Assembly: GCA_031841125.1 (NCBI GenBank)
Contig: CM063109.1
Span: 32,678,038 to 32,742,037, forward strand
DNA length: 64,000 nt
Reading direction: 5' to 3'
Origin: Acanthococcus lagerstroemiae
Lineage: Eukaryota > Arthropoda > Insecta > Hemiptera > Eriococcidae
The notes under the pieces were generated by a model that did not search any database, had not been told where the DNA came from, and saw only the letters and a list, made by a program, of their open reading frames with translations. The position numbers and the translations under genes were made by a program. Positions 1 through 10,794 of the stretch are shown piece after piece. Each line of letters starts with the position of its first letter. Position 1 is the stretch's first letter.

Positions 1-940
1 AGTATTCGCTCGGAAAACTGCTCTCCAGTAACGACCCGGATAGATTAGATTCTGAAAGCTTTTCTCCTATCCTCGTTCAACGCCGAGTAATATAATATTC
101 TTTACCAAAGAAGCTTTCTCATCTCATATTTTGGCGCCAAGGAAGAAGAAATAGCCCGTTGTAAAACGATCGTAATGTAATATAAAAACGAAAAGTTCAA
201 AACTTTTCAAGCCGTAAATGCTCACCAACATCAAGATTCGAGAAAAGTGTGGAGCACTTGGCTCAGGGGGTGTTAAAGTTCTATTCCTCAGTTTACCCTT
301 AAAAGTTAGTGTATTTTTATATACACGTACGCTGTGTACATCACAAAAGTACGATTATTCGGTTATTAGCTGGTTAGTTGCCAGATTTCACAAGAATCGT
401 GCATTTTGTTATAAAAGCATATTTGGTATGTTCATTCTGAAAAAACATAAGAATGAATTGTAAGATAGGAGACTCCTCGTTAAACCCCCTGTGTAAGTAG
501 GCTGATCCCGAAAAAAATATCTGTTAGACCTCCTCCCATCACTGCATTGGGCCGGTGCCAGCTACATTTTTCCGGTAAATTTTGGAGACCCAATCAGGCT
601 CCGTTTCCGCCCATACCTACAATCTGTGCTCATGGATGGCAGTTTACATTTAGAGCCACTCTTTTACTACATTTTTGGAATAGAAAGGAAAAAATTGCAA
701 GAGATCTTTCTTGCGGGGAACTAAACGAGCTTCAATTTTCGTTTTTAATATCTCACCTTTTAGGCTATTTTAGGCTAATTATAGCATACATTCCTCCTCT
801 TGGGCGGTACCTTGACATGGTGAAGAGGCTTAAGCGAAAAATAAATAGAAATACTCCTTGTGCGGTTATATATCGTTAAAACCGCGACAAAATGCAACTA
901 GGAGGAGGCAAACTCCGACAGATACACCCTCTCTCTTGGT
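1..940. other. Unassigned sequence, no gene seen
   Basis: AT-rich sequence with only short open frames that resemble nothing I recognise. I see no splice-bounded coding exon, no repeat structure and no transposon end. It may be the 5' flank or first intron of the syntrophin gene, but nothing in the sequence decides this. Confidence 0.4.
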
Positions 941-942
941 AG

Positions 943-1025
943 AGCGTGTATGGAGATGTATGCGTATCAAAGTGGCTCCCTAGACACCGCATCTCTGGTC
1001 CCGGAAACTACCCTTTCGAGTATCG
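943..1025 (-). mobile_element. R1-like LINE 3'-end fragment, inverted
   Basis: This stretch matches the reverse complement of about 7695-7785, the 3' untranslated end of the R1-like LINE in this window. Shared words include AACTACCCTTTCGAGTATC and GACACCGCA. It is a short remnant of the same LINE family in the opposite orientation. No coding part is attached on either side. Confidence 0.6.
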
Positions 1026-1185
1026 CCTGTTGAAAGCAATGATAAACTACAACAGTACCCTCTTTCCAGGAAATCTGATGATGGGGTTCCAACAGGTATA
1101 TAATTTTTCTGGAGGTAAAAAGCTCCCAATTCGGATGTCTGGAGGGAGGGAGTTACTTGGCGAATCATCATCATCGGAAGGTTTA

Positions 1186-3285
1186 AAAAAAATGCAATTA
1201 AAACAGAAACTTGGAATGTGAGAAGCTTTTGAATAGAGTAGGAAGAATAGAGAATCTTAAGAGAGAAGTGAAGAGGCATGACCTAGGCATAGTTGGAATA
1301 AGTAGAGTAAGGTGGAAAAAGGAGAATGATTTTTGGTCAGGAGACTTTAGAATAATAAATACAAAAGGAATAAAAGGGCAAGCAGGCGTTGGAGTTGTTA
1401 TAAATAAACAAATAGGTAACAAAGTTATACTCGTATATTATAAAAAACGGAGTGAAAGGTTAATCTTGATGAAAGTCAATATCGAAACGGTACCTACAAT
1501 AATGCAAGTATACATGCCTACTTATACTCATGAGGACGAAGAGATTGAGGGACGTATATGAAGAACCAGAAGAACTCCTGAAGCATGTTAGAGGCGAAGA
1601 GAAATGCTAGAGTTGGTGAAGGAAAAGAGGGTAATATAGTTGGGGATTTTGGACTAGGAATGAGAAATGAAAAAGGAGAGCGTTTGATACAGTTTTGTGC
1701 GAAGTATAACTTAGTTATAGGAAATACTAAATTTAAGAATCATTATAGTTGTAGAAAAAGGTATACATGGAAGAGTCCAGGTGACGAAGGTAGGTATCAA
1801 ATTGGTTATATTATCATGAAACTTTTTGGAAATCAAATATTAGACTGTGAAACTTATCTAGGAGCCGATATCGACATGCAGTGATCATAACTTGGCAGTA
1901 GTGAAATGCAGAATTAATTTGAAGAAACTTGGTAGAAAAGAAAAGGTAAAAAGATGGATTTTGAAAAAGTTGGAAAATATTAATACTGGAGATTAAGAGG
2001 ATATTGTATTAGAATTAAAGGCTGAAAAAACACAGGAAATTAACAGTGTGGTGGAAGAGTGGGATAAAATAAAGGAGGGAATATTAAAGAAGAAGAAGAA
2101 AATACAGGTAAAACTAAGAGAGAAGACAAGAAACCACGAATGAAGGAAGAAATCCTCAGAAAGATGGACGACCGAAGAAAATATAAGAATGCAAACGATA
2201 GGGAAGATAGATTAGCTTATCAAAAGTTAAGGAATGAAATAAAGAGAGAGTGTAAAAAGGCCAAGGAAGAATGGATGAAAGAAAAAAATGATAAGATAGA
2301 AGAGTTTTATAAATAAGGGGTAATAGACTTGGCCCATTGGAAAATAAAAATACAGTTTGGAGAAAGAAGGAAGAAAGCATGTAATATAACAAATAAAGAG
2401 GGAGAGCCTATTTACACAGTTGAAGGAAACGTGAAAAGGTGGGTAGAGTATGTAGAAGAACTATAAATAATAATGGGGATGAAGAGGTAAGAATGGAGAG
2501 GGAGGAAGATGTGGACGAAGAGAGGGGAGACTCAATTTCAAGATGTGAATTTGACAAAGTATTGAGAGATTTAAAGAATGAGAAAGCTCCAGGAGTGGAT
2601 GAGATACCAGCTGAATTATTGCAGAATTTGGGAGAGTACGTACTTGATAAATTATACAAATTAGTATGATATATTTTTGATAAAGGGAAAATGCTGGGGA
2701 CTTTAAAAAGAGTGCTATTGTAACCATACCAAAAAAAAAGTAGGAGCAGATATGTAGTTGTGAAAATTACCGAAAAAATTAGTTTTCTTTCGCATGCGTC
2801 AAAAATAGTAACTGGGAAAATTTACAGGAGAATTGAGAATAAAATAGATGCATAAATAGGTATGATCAGTTTGGATGTAGAAAAAGTAGAGGTACTAGAG
2901 AAGCAGTGTTAGCTTTGCAATGAATTGTAGATGGGAGACTCAAAAAGGGGCAGGATACATGTATGGCATTCGATGATATTGAAAAAGATTTTGACAATGT
3001 TAAATCAAATAACATGTTTGCTATTCTAAAAAAGATAGGAATAAAATTTAAAGAAAGGCATAAAATTTAAAGAAAGGCAAGTTATTTTAAACTTATAAGT
3101 GTAAAGGACAGAAAGTCACATTAAAAATAGAAGGAGAAAAAGGGGAGATTGATATAGAAAAAGGTTTAAGGCAGGGGTGCTCCTTATCTCCAGTATTATT
3201 TAATTTGTTCATAGAGTGGGCTATAAAAGAAAAATTTAAAGCAGGTGTAACTACATATACATGGTAAGCGAGTAAAGATGCTCAG
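1186..3285 (+). pseudogene. RTE-like LINE, 5' part (endonuclease and N-half of reverse transcriptase)
   Basis: Decayed non-LTR retrotransposon protein. Near the start, ETWNVRS is the opening of an apurinic-type endonuclease. After a frameshift come GIVGISRVRW and GVGVVINKQIG (1211-1561) and a further piece at 1585-1884. Reverse transcriptase motif A is seen near 2965-3000 as AFDDIEKDFDNV. Motif B is near 3165-3220 as GLRQGCSLSPVLFNLFI. Many stops and frameshifts make it inactive. The frame stops at KRVKML (about 3268-3284) and resumes after a 6.3 kb insertion as RFADDIVLLAE at 9627. The order endonuclease then reverse transcriptase, together with these motifs, resembles RTE-clade LINEs. Clade assignment is by eye. 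Confidence 0.8.
3278..3285. repeat. Target-site duplication of the foldback element, left copy
   Basis: ATGCTCAG here is repeated exactly at 9619-9626. The two copies bracket the TAGGGTG...CACCCTA ends of the foldback element. Removing one copy and everything between restores the LINE reading frame across the FADD motif, which supports insertion. Confidence 0.9.
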
Positions 3286-3522
3286 TAGGGTGCCTGATTG
3301 TACGACATATTCTCTAAAGTCAAATTTCTCTAAAGCAAAATTCTCCAAAATCATATTCTCTACTAACAAATTTCTCTAACGACATTTTCTACACGACAAT
3401 TTCTCGAACAACACTTCTTCCGAAAATGAAGTATCTAGTGGTACATTGAATTTCGAATTGCCTAGAAGCGAAAAAAGTGAGAGAAGACCCCGGGTTGCTG
3501 CGACATACTTCTCATAAATCAG

Positions 3523-3948
3523 TTGACAATGGCAGAGATCAAGGACAAGCAAATGTTCCTAGAAGGGTACATTTATCAACGCTCGCGTTTAGCCGAAGGC
3601 CGTGCATACTGGGTATGCCGGAAGTATTACCGTAAAGAGTGTAACGCCAGAGCGGTAACCAGCGACCCAGCACTCGGTCCCGTAACAATTTTCAAGGGCC
3701 CGGCTGCCTTGCCTCATGCCCATCCGCCGAACACAGATGAAATCATGGCTGAGGAACTGACACGGCGTATAAAACGAAAAGCACAGGCGCATCCAGAACA
3801 ACCGCCGTCGCAACTGTTACGGACCGAACTTCAGGGTGTCAGCGAAGAAGTGCTGAGCCAACTACCCTCTCAGCCATCGCTTGTGCGAACTGTGCAGAGA
3901 GTGCGTCGTACAGACCTCCAGCAGCTCCGACAAAACGATGGCACCTGA
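3523..3948 (+). pseudogene. MULE protein N-part with FLYWCH zinc finger
   Basis: The 141-residue frame starts MTMAEIKDKQMFLEGY. It carries a FLYWCH-type finger: F12-L13 and Y18, then Y29-W30-x-C32, C40 and the pair H65/H67 (HAHPP). FLYWCH fingers commonly precede MULE transposase domains in insects and bind DNA. The frame ends in a stop at 3948. The following frame (from about 3938, reading WHLKEIPDRYKKTLLDEQF) continues the same protein, so a single-base indel near 3930-3940 separates the two parts. An alternative is a two-ORF element, but continuity of the downstream sequence across the stop favours a frameshift. Confidence 0.85.
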
Positions 3949-3977
3949 AGGAAATACCGGACAGGTACAAAAAAACA

Positions 3978-5042
3978 TTGCTGGATGAACAATTCCTCCT
4001 CCACGATTCCGGTCCTCCCGTTGAAGATTCGTCAGACGAATACTCCGAGTCCGATTCCGAAGAAGAGCACGATGAAGTAGTGCAACCAAGAGTCATTGTT
4101 TTCGCAACTCGAAAGAACATTGAGCTGTTGTGCCACAGCGCCACGTGGTTCCTCGATGGAACATTCAAGACAGCACCGAGTATCTTTGCCCAGCTGTTCA
4201 CGATTATGGGTCTACGAGCACGTGCAGGTCATCCGGAGGAAATCGTCGCGGTACCGTTGGTCTACGCATTCCTGTCAGGGAAGACGACTGAGCTCTACAG
4301 AGAAGTGTTGGAAGCGGTGAAGGCTGCTGTCGATCGATTCAACATAACACCATGCGTTCCTACGAAAATAATGTGTGACTTCGAGTTGGCAATTCTCAAT
4401 GCTTGTGAAATGGTTTTTCCTGGAGTACCTCGCTTAGGCTGCTACTTCCATTTAGGCCAGATAATTTACAGACGGGTTCAAGCCGTTGGACTACAAGAAC
4501 AGTACCGAGACCCAGTGGATAGATCCGTAAAACGATTCACGCACATGCTGCTGGCACTAGCTTTTGTGCCCGAGGATGATGTATCAACCGCCTTCACTGA
4601 ATTACGACGCGAATGCCCGGCTGAACTGCTTGGTGTCTACGATTATTTCCAGGAGAACTACATCACCGGTAGGCCAGCGAGAGGTAGACGCCGAGGCACG
4701 CGGCCCAGATATCCGATATCATTATGGAACCAGTTCGCAACGGCTCTGGATAAATCGTACCGTACCAACAACGTGTCGGAGGGATGGCACAACCGCTTCC
4801 GACTCGTTGTTGGTAAACACCATCCGGATATTTACACAGCGATCGCGGAAATACAGAAAGAACAAGGTTTCACCGAGATCTGCATCAGCGAGCTATCAAT
4901 GGGCAAGAAATTAAAGGCGGCCCCTGCAAAGAAATGGCACGATCTGCAGCGAAGATTAGAGTCCATCGCCGCGGAATACGAAACGAAGCCACTACTCGAG
5001 TACTTACGTACAATTGCGGCGAATGTAGATAGTATATCATAA
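3978..5042 (+). pseudogene. MULE transposase (DDE domain), frameshifted from its N-part
   Basis: A 354-residue frame with an MULE transposase domain that would cut and paste the element in the nucleus. Candidate catalytic residues are all present: D60 in WFLDGTF, D124 in IMCDFELA and E258 in TNNVSEGWHNRF. The C145-x2-H148 pair (GCYFHLG) is typical of this family. An acidic segment (residues 17-32) lies at the N-terminus. No stop interrupts the domain. The only visible damage is the upstream frameshift that detaches the FLYWCH finger, so the insertion looks young. The reading is well supported; activity is not. Confidence 0.9.
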
Positions 5043-6252
5043 AATCAAAATATAAAATCATTTTTCAAAAAAGAATTAGAGAAAATGACGAAATAATAAC
5101 GTTAGAGATTTTTTTTTAGGGAAAATTCCTTTTAGAGAATTTTTTTATTAGAGAAAAAGGTTTTAGAGAAGTTGGTTTAGAGAATATGTCGTGAAACCAG
5201 GGTGCCTTTATTTTACAAGTTTTCGTCAGTCGATTAGGTGCGCACTGGAATTTGTTCCAATGGACCCAGAAACTCGCCATAAGAGATTTGAGCTCAGTCT
5301 GTGGTCATTAACCCGTGTCGCTTTCACGCTTTGACCTTAAACTTATGGGTAATACTGACGTGAGATTTCACAAAAAACCTAACATCTCGGAACATATCTA
5401 CTTCGGAACCAAAATGCATGGAACATAAAATGTTCCTTGTTAAATTTTCTATAAAAAAGATTCCATACAATTTTCCTTTAGAACGCATATTTATAGAGAT
5501 AATCAAAAAATGTGTAAAAGTTTCAAGGAACATCGCTTACCTGTTCTATCTTTTCTTTCATAACTGATCTTTACTAGCTAAATCGCAGTTATCTAGAAAA
5601 ATATTCACTTTAGGACCAAAATGCAAATGAAATAAAATGTTCCTAGTTAAATTTTCTGTAAAAAAGATTCTTTACAACTTTTCTTTAGATAACGTATTTA
5701 TCGAGAGAATCGCAAAAATTCGTGTAATTTTCGAAAAACATGTTTTTTTAAAAAATCATTTTGTGGCTGAAATATCTATTAATGTCGGGTAACGCACAAT
5801 ACAATATAACTTCAGTCTCTGTCTACTGGGGCAAGTGGCCCAGTTTGTCCCCTCCCCATAACAGTTTGTTGGGTACCTAGCTACCTACTATAGAATAGAC
5901 CTCGGATTATGTATGCATATCAATTATAGTCAACAATTTGCGCGTGAGATATAATATTGTGCTGTTAAGGATGGACAGTCACATGTTCTCAGAATTCAAG
6001 GTTATTTCCTATATATGGGAAACTCGCTGTTTCCTATTGTTGATTGTACATCATCTCAAGCCCTCCATACCAAATCTTCACCGGAATCTTAGAATGCTCA
6101 AGGCTCATCAGTAAAAACATTGGAATTAGTTATGGCTCATAGATTCCTAGTTAAAGTTTCAATTTTAGGATCTTCCGCAAATTTTTTATCACTAGGGTCA
6201 GACCAACAGTCCTACCTTTTGCAAATACATACCAGCTTTAAATAATCACCAA

Positions 6253-6269
6253 CAATTCTACATGTGTCC
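6253..6269. repeat. Target-site duplication of the R1-like LINE, left copy
   Basis: CAATTCTACATGTGTCC here is repeated exactly at 7800-7816. The copy pair interrupts the left arm of the foldback element, and the right arm (near 8040) carries the uninterrupted equivalent. Confidence 0.85.
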
Positions 6270-7425
6270 GGTGGTGTGCCAGGCGGAGACAACAGCAGAG
6301 GTCACGCGACGCGTGAACCAGGCGTTAGAGATGCTGACCCACTGGATCGAGTCGGTGGGGCTGTGCTTAGCGGTTCAGAAGATAGAAGCGGTTTTGTTCA
6401 CGACGCGACGCAAGTACAGCCCACCCACCTTTGTCCTGAAAGGTGTGGAGATTGGGCTCTGTACAGCCCTGAAGTACCTGGGGCTGTGGTTCGACGGGAA
6501 GTTGCATTTCCGAGAGCACTTCCGACGGGCAGCTGAGAAGGCGGATCGAGTAGCCGGCCAGCTGTCCCGTCTGATGTCGAACCTAGGAGGGCCGAGAGAG
6601 CAGCGATGTAGGATGTACGTGAACGTCGTCATGTCGGTTCTCCTATACGGGGCGCCAGTATTCGCCGACGCCATCGATATACCATACAGGAGAGCGGAGA
6701 TGGAGAAGATCCAGCGAAAAGCCGCGATGAGGTGTGTCGTGCGTACCGCACTGTTTCTTCGGATGCAGTAGGCGTGTTAGCGCGTATACCGCCGATCGAA
6801 CTAGGTCGGCGAAATTGCGGCGGTGTACGGTGCGAAGAAGAAAGCGAAGACGAAACGGGAGGCACTTCGGGTCAAGCGAGTCATCCAGCAGGACATGCTT
6901 CGGAAGTGGAAGGACGCGCTCGCCCATTCGACCAAGGGCGAGTGGACCCGAGCGCTGATACGCGACCTTGATGGATGGGTAGGAAGAACGCACGGAGCGC
7001 TTAACTTCTACCTTACCCAAGTATTGAGTGGCCACGGGTGCTTCGGCACGTACCTACATCGGATGTCGATAGCGCCGAGCCCCGTATGCGCGCACTGTGA
7101 TCGAGGGGCGGAGGACACACCTTGGCACACCCTGTTCGAGTGTGAGGCTTGGGAGCAGGAGAGGCGCGGGACGGCCACAACAGCGATCGATCCCGGCGGC
7201 GACGATGAAGAAGAAGACGACGACGTCGGCGTGATCAGCCGTCTCGCGCCGGACACCCTGGTTCCGGAGATGATGAAGAACGGAAGCAGTTGGAACCGGG
7301 TGTCGGCCTTTGTCTCGGCCATCATGAAGAAGAAGATGCAGACGGAGTGGCCGAGACAGAGGGCCGGCGATTCACCAAGCTCGGCCCACACCATCGAACA
7401 GGAGGAGAACTCTGTACCATCCTAG
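6270..7425 (+). pseudogene. R1-like LINE ORF2, C-terminal part
   Basis: The first frame (6262-6771) reads through the reverse-transcriptase thumb region: QALEMLTHWIESVGL, ALKYLGLWFDGKL and MSVLLYGAPVFAD. It then shifts frame near 6735 (AYRTVSSDAVGVLARIPP) and shifts back by about 6823. The last frame carries WTRALIRDLDGWV, GHGCFGTYLHRM and a CCHC-type knuckle, C-x2-C-x9-H-x4-C (CAHCDRGAEDTPWHTLFEC). This order is that of R1/Jockey-group LINE proteins. The catalytic FADD motif lies upstream of the truncation and is missing. It is therefore a dead copy. Confidence 0.85.
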
Positions 7426-7799
7426 AGAAGAGCTGCTGCAGCTGCACTGCGGACCCACCGGCAGGGCTCACCCGTCGTCACCACCTGTCTACGTCGACAC
7501 ACGGACCAAGACGAGGAGGTGAGGGGTGAGTGAAGAGAGGCAGCGCGTCCGGCCGTGGGGGACCTGAAATTTCCAGGCGAGCGCTCTGGGAGTGCGGACC
7601 TCGGTCAGTAGGGAACCCGATGGTGGCCCTGGTAGGACGCGCGCACCGTTCCGGCACGTAGAAATGGGGGCTCGGGCCCGGCCCCAAAGCGTCCCTCCGG
7701 TCACTGACGTGATACTCGAAAGGGTAGTTCCTGTGGCCGGGGGTGCGGTGTCATAGGGACCACTTCGGCATGCGTGCATCGCCATACGTCCCACCACAC
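6270..7799 (+). mobile_element. 5'-truncated R1-like LINE insertion
   Basis: A 1.53 kb insert bounded by a 17 bp duplication. It begins mid reverse transcriptase, as expected for target-primed reverse transcription that stopped early. It contains the C-terminal part of the polyprotein and about 370 bp of GC-rich 3' untranslated sequence, with no poly-A tail. It differs sharply in base composition from the AT-rich host element. A short inverted fragment of the same 3' end is at 943-1025. Confidence 0.85.
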
Positions 7800-7910
7800 C
7801 AATTCTACATGTGTCCATCTTCACCCCTTTAACGATGAGATGAAGAAAAATATGTGCAAAAGTGGTTACGTTGCTCGTGCAAGTGAGAAAACATAAGTAC
7901 CTACTAGTGT

Positions 7911-7955
7911 TTTTATTATACCTAGTGTCCTCAGCGAAAACTGACACTTTTCAAG
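7911..7955. other. Loop between the two foldback arms
   Basis: The left-arm words ACGTTGCTCGTGCAAGT (near 7868) and their right-arm counterpart (near 7970) converge on this short unpaired stretch. This shows the element is one continuous palindrome rather than two separate copies. Confidence 0.6.
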
Positions 7956-8185
7956 TACTGATGTTATCTTACTTGCACGAACAACGTAACCACTTCTGCA
8001 CATGTTTTTCTTCATCTCATCGTTCATGGGATGAAGATGGACACATGCAGAAGTGTTTGCGATTGTTAAAAGCTTGTATTTGCAAGAGGTAGAACTATTG
8101 CACTGTTGATCTGACTCAAGTGAAAAGATTTACGGAAGAGTCTAAAATTGAAACGTTAACTATGTAGATATCCATGCGCCATAAC

Positions 8186-8790
8186 TAGAGCTCGGATTTT
8201 CATGGGCTTAAAAAATTGTTTTATGCGCATAAAACATGCATTTATTTTCGTCAATATATGACAAAATATGCACTTACCTAGCAAAAATGCACTTTTATGC
8301 AACATCGATATGGGTATCTTTTGAAAGGATTTTCTAATTTGAAGGTCATTTTTTAAAACAGAAGGCGTTCTGAAATCAGTCACTTTCGTATTGATTTTCC
8401 GATTTAAATTGTAGTACTTTCGATATATCAGCACGAAAATTTTTTTCCTCAGAATTTCTTGTTTTTTTCAGGTTTGCCATTTTCAGTTGAAAAAAAAAAT
8501 AAAATAAAAAAAAATAAAATAAAATAAAATAAAAACTGTGAAAAAAATGTTGGCTAATATTTTCAAAATATGACTGAAAAATGAGAAAAAAGGTCAAAAT
8601 ATGACGAATATGCGCTTAAGACGTCTAAAATATGCAAACACATCATGCATTTATACCCAAAATATGCACTATCAAATTGGGCTCATTTTACTCAGAATGT
8701 TATGAAGTTATGATTCACAAAGATCTACACGATATGCACGATCTTCCCCACAGTAGGAAAACATGACAAATCATAAAAATCCGAGCTCTA
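8186..8790. mobile_element. hAT-like MITE (TAGAGCTCGGATT family)
   Basis: A 605 bp insert in the right arm of the foldback element. The ends are inverted TAGAGCTCGGATTTT. The flanks GCCATAAC (8178-8185) and GCCATAAT (8791-8798) form an 8 bp duplication with one mismatch. The left foldback arm keeps the uninterrupted site (GAGCCATAACTAATT in reverse complement of about 6128-6142). It is noncoding and rich in ATATGC and GCATAAAA words. Related elements lie at 25621-26391 and 40840-41497. An A-rich AAAATAAAAT run is at 8498-8535. Confidence 0.85.
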
Positions 8791-9626
8791 GCCATAATTG
8801 ATTGAAGAAAATCAAATTTTGCGATCTAGGGTTAATTGAGTCTGGAGCATTCTAAGATTCTGTTGAAGACTTGGTATGGTGGATATGAGATGATGTATAT
8901 CAACAATAGGAAACAGCAATTTGCCAATAGGAAATGACCCCGAATTCTGAGAACACGTGACTCTGTTCCTTAACAGCACGACGTTACATCTTATGCGCAA
9001 ATTGTTGACTATTGTTGATATACAAACATACATAATCCGAGGTTTATTCTATAGTAGGTATCCAACAAACTGTCATGGGCATACCCAGGTGGGATAGTGT
9101 AATGGACTGTAAAGTCTGAGCGCTCGGTGCATATAGCGCCACCTCACACACAAAAAATACCTACGTGGGGGATGAGGCAAACTGGGGCGCTTGTCCCAGT
9201 AGACAGAGACTGAAGTTATATTGCATTGCGCGTTACCCGACATTAAAATACTCGTATATATTTTAGCCGTAAAATAATTAAAAAACCTGTGTTTTTCGAA
9301 AATTCCGCCCATTTTTGCGATTATATCGATAAATATGTTTTTTAAAGAAAAGTTGTATAGAACCTTTTTTACAGAAAATTTAACAAGGGATATTATATGT
9401 TATACGCATTTTGGTCCTGAAGTTGATATGTTCCAAGATATTCGCGTTTTTTTAAATAAAATCTCAGTATTACACATAACTTCAATGTCAAAGCGGCACG
9501 GGTTACTGACCTCAGATTGAGCTCAAATTTCTTATGGCGAGTTTCTAAGTTCAGTGGAACAAACTTCAGTGCGCACCTAATCGATTGGCGAAAACTTGTA
9601 AAATAAGGGACACCCTAATGCTCAGG

Positions 9627-10353
9627 TTTGCAGATGATATTGTCTTATTAGCTGAAAGGAGTATTGATTTGGAAAACATTTTAAGTGGAATTGTGGAGAT
9701 TCAGTATAGAATATCGTATGCGAATAAATAAAAATAAAGTAATGATGTAATCTATGTGAACACGATAGCTTAATGAAGAATTAAGCGATTTTTGCTATTT
9801 AGGGAGTACTAGGGGGCTTCGCCCCCTAGCCACTAGCAAAAGCCAAATTAGAATTTTAGCGAAAAAGTAGTATTCGCGAATCAAATATAAATCTGGAAAT
9901 CAAAAAATTGTTCTTGAAAACTTATGCTTGAAGTGTAGCCTTGTATGGATGTGAAACGTGGACCATAGGAAAACTAGAGAAGAGAATGATCGAAGCTTTC
10001 GAGAAGTGTTGCTACAGACGGATACTTAGCATCAAATGGACGGATAAGAAAAGAAATGAGGAAGTACTTAACAGAGTAGGAGGTAAAATGGATATTTAGA
10101 ATTGTCTGAAGAAAAGGAGAGATAAACTAATAGGACATAATTTGAGGCACTCAGGAATAATATCATGTTGCTAGAAGGAAGAGTGGAGGGAACGAATTGG
10201 GTGGGTCGGCAAAGATTTGAGTATGTTCAACAGATAATCGAAGACGTCAAATGTAAAAGTTATTTGAAAATGAAAGAAATCGCGCAGGATAAGAAGAAAT
10301 GGAGAGCTGTATCAGACCGGTCGTATGACTGATAACCTGATCATCATCATCAG
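9627..10353 (+). pseudogene. RTE-like LINE, 3' part (C-half of reverse transcriptase)
   Basis: This continues the LINE interrupted at 3285. It opens with the catalytic motif RFADDIVLLAE. It then decays through many stops, with recognisable pieces such as CYLGS near 9795-9806 and ALYGCETW-like and KRMIEAFEKCC-like words near 9935-10010. The end, near 10335-10353, is a short ATC-rich tail (GATCATCATCATCAG), as RTE elements often have. A similar ATCATCATCATC at about 1166-1178 could be the other copy of the target duplication or chance. Confidence 0.75.
9809..9829. repeat. Perfect short hairpin inside the LINE remnant
   Basis: CTAGGGGGC, loop TTC, then GCCCCCTAG form a perfect 9 bp stem in an AT-rich setting, directly after the LINE CYLGS motif. 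It interrupts the coding similarity and looks like a small insertion. Confidence 0.7.
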
Positions 10354-10790
10354 CCTACATTCCGATGTTGACTCCCTGTTTTGCCCCGACCGCGGACTCA
10401 GCTGGGTCTCACGGGTGGGCTCCAGTCCTAAAATTTATCCATGCATCTGTCAGCACCAACCTACCAAATTTCAAACCTCTGTGGCAAAATACACGATTTT
10501 CCTCCAATAAGTCGTGGAAACAGAAGCCAACAACGACCTTTTTAAGGACGCGAAATGAGCCATCGAATTTTCCGAGTGTTGAACGCCATCGTGTTAAACA
10601 GACTCGCACCGCTCGCTCCCCCTCTCTGTATTTTACGATCCTATTAATAAACATCGGCAAACAACCTCAATAAGGTATAAAAATTACTTTAAGCAGATTA
10701 GGTTTAATCAATGCTTTCTTTTTCATGCTTCGTGTGCTTCGTAACTCACTTCGGAGTTCCGTTTTCAACCGCATAAAAACTAAGTACTAC
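10354..10790. other. Unassigned sequence between LINE tail and hairpin
   Basis: No coding similarity, splice-bounded exon or repeat was recognised. Open frames on both strands are short and overlap each other. Confidence 0.35.
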
Positions 10791-10794
10791 TAAG

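Larger units (their letters stand above)
3296..5198 (+). mobile_element. Mutator-like element (MULE) with 9 bp duplication
   Basis: The element lies inside the left end of the foldback element. The 9 bp AGGGTGCCT occurs at 3287-3295 and again at 5199-5207. The ends are inverted: both carry ACGACATATTCTCTAAA within their first 23 bases. Subterminal runs of TTCTCTAAA-like words occur at both ends (3310-3420 and 5070-5190). It encodes a FLYWCH zinc finger and a MULE transposase. A 9 bp duplication is typical of Mutator-like elements. The coding part is clearly more GC-rich than its surroundings. Confidence 0.92.
3286..9618. mobile_element. Giant foldback element with inverted arms of about 1 kb
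   Basis: The element starts TAGGGTGCC and ends GGGACACCCTA, flanked by an 8 bp duplication. The left arm (5208-6252 and 7817-7910) and right arm (about 7955-8177 and 8799-9618) are imperfect reverse complements along nearly their whole length. A loop of only about 45 bp separates them, near 7911-7955. Three later insertions inflate it: a MULE, an R1-like LINE and a hAT-like MITE. Without them it would be about 2.2 kb. The left arm has a segment of about 190 bp in two copies (near 5395-5535 and 5590-5750) where the right arm has one. The right arm has about 110 bp near 9070-9180 that the left lacks. No transposase is encoded. The 8 bp duplication and TAGGGTG ends are compatible with hAT-type mobilisation (inference). 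Confidence 0.85.

Noticed and set aside
6375..7947. Minus-strand frames opposite the R1-like LINE
   Set aside because: GC-rich shadow frames; the plus strand carries the recognisable LINE protein.
10325..10673. Possible first coding exon of syntrophin near the frame starting at 10325 or 10967
   Set aside because: No convincing start followed by a phase-0 donor and a syntrophin-like N-terminus was seen.
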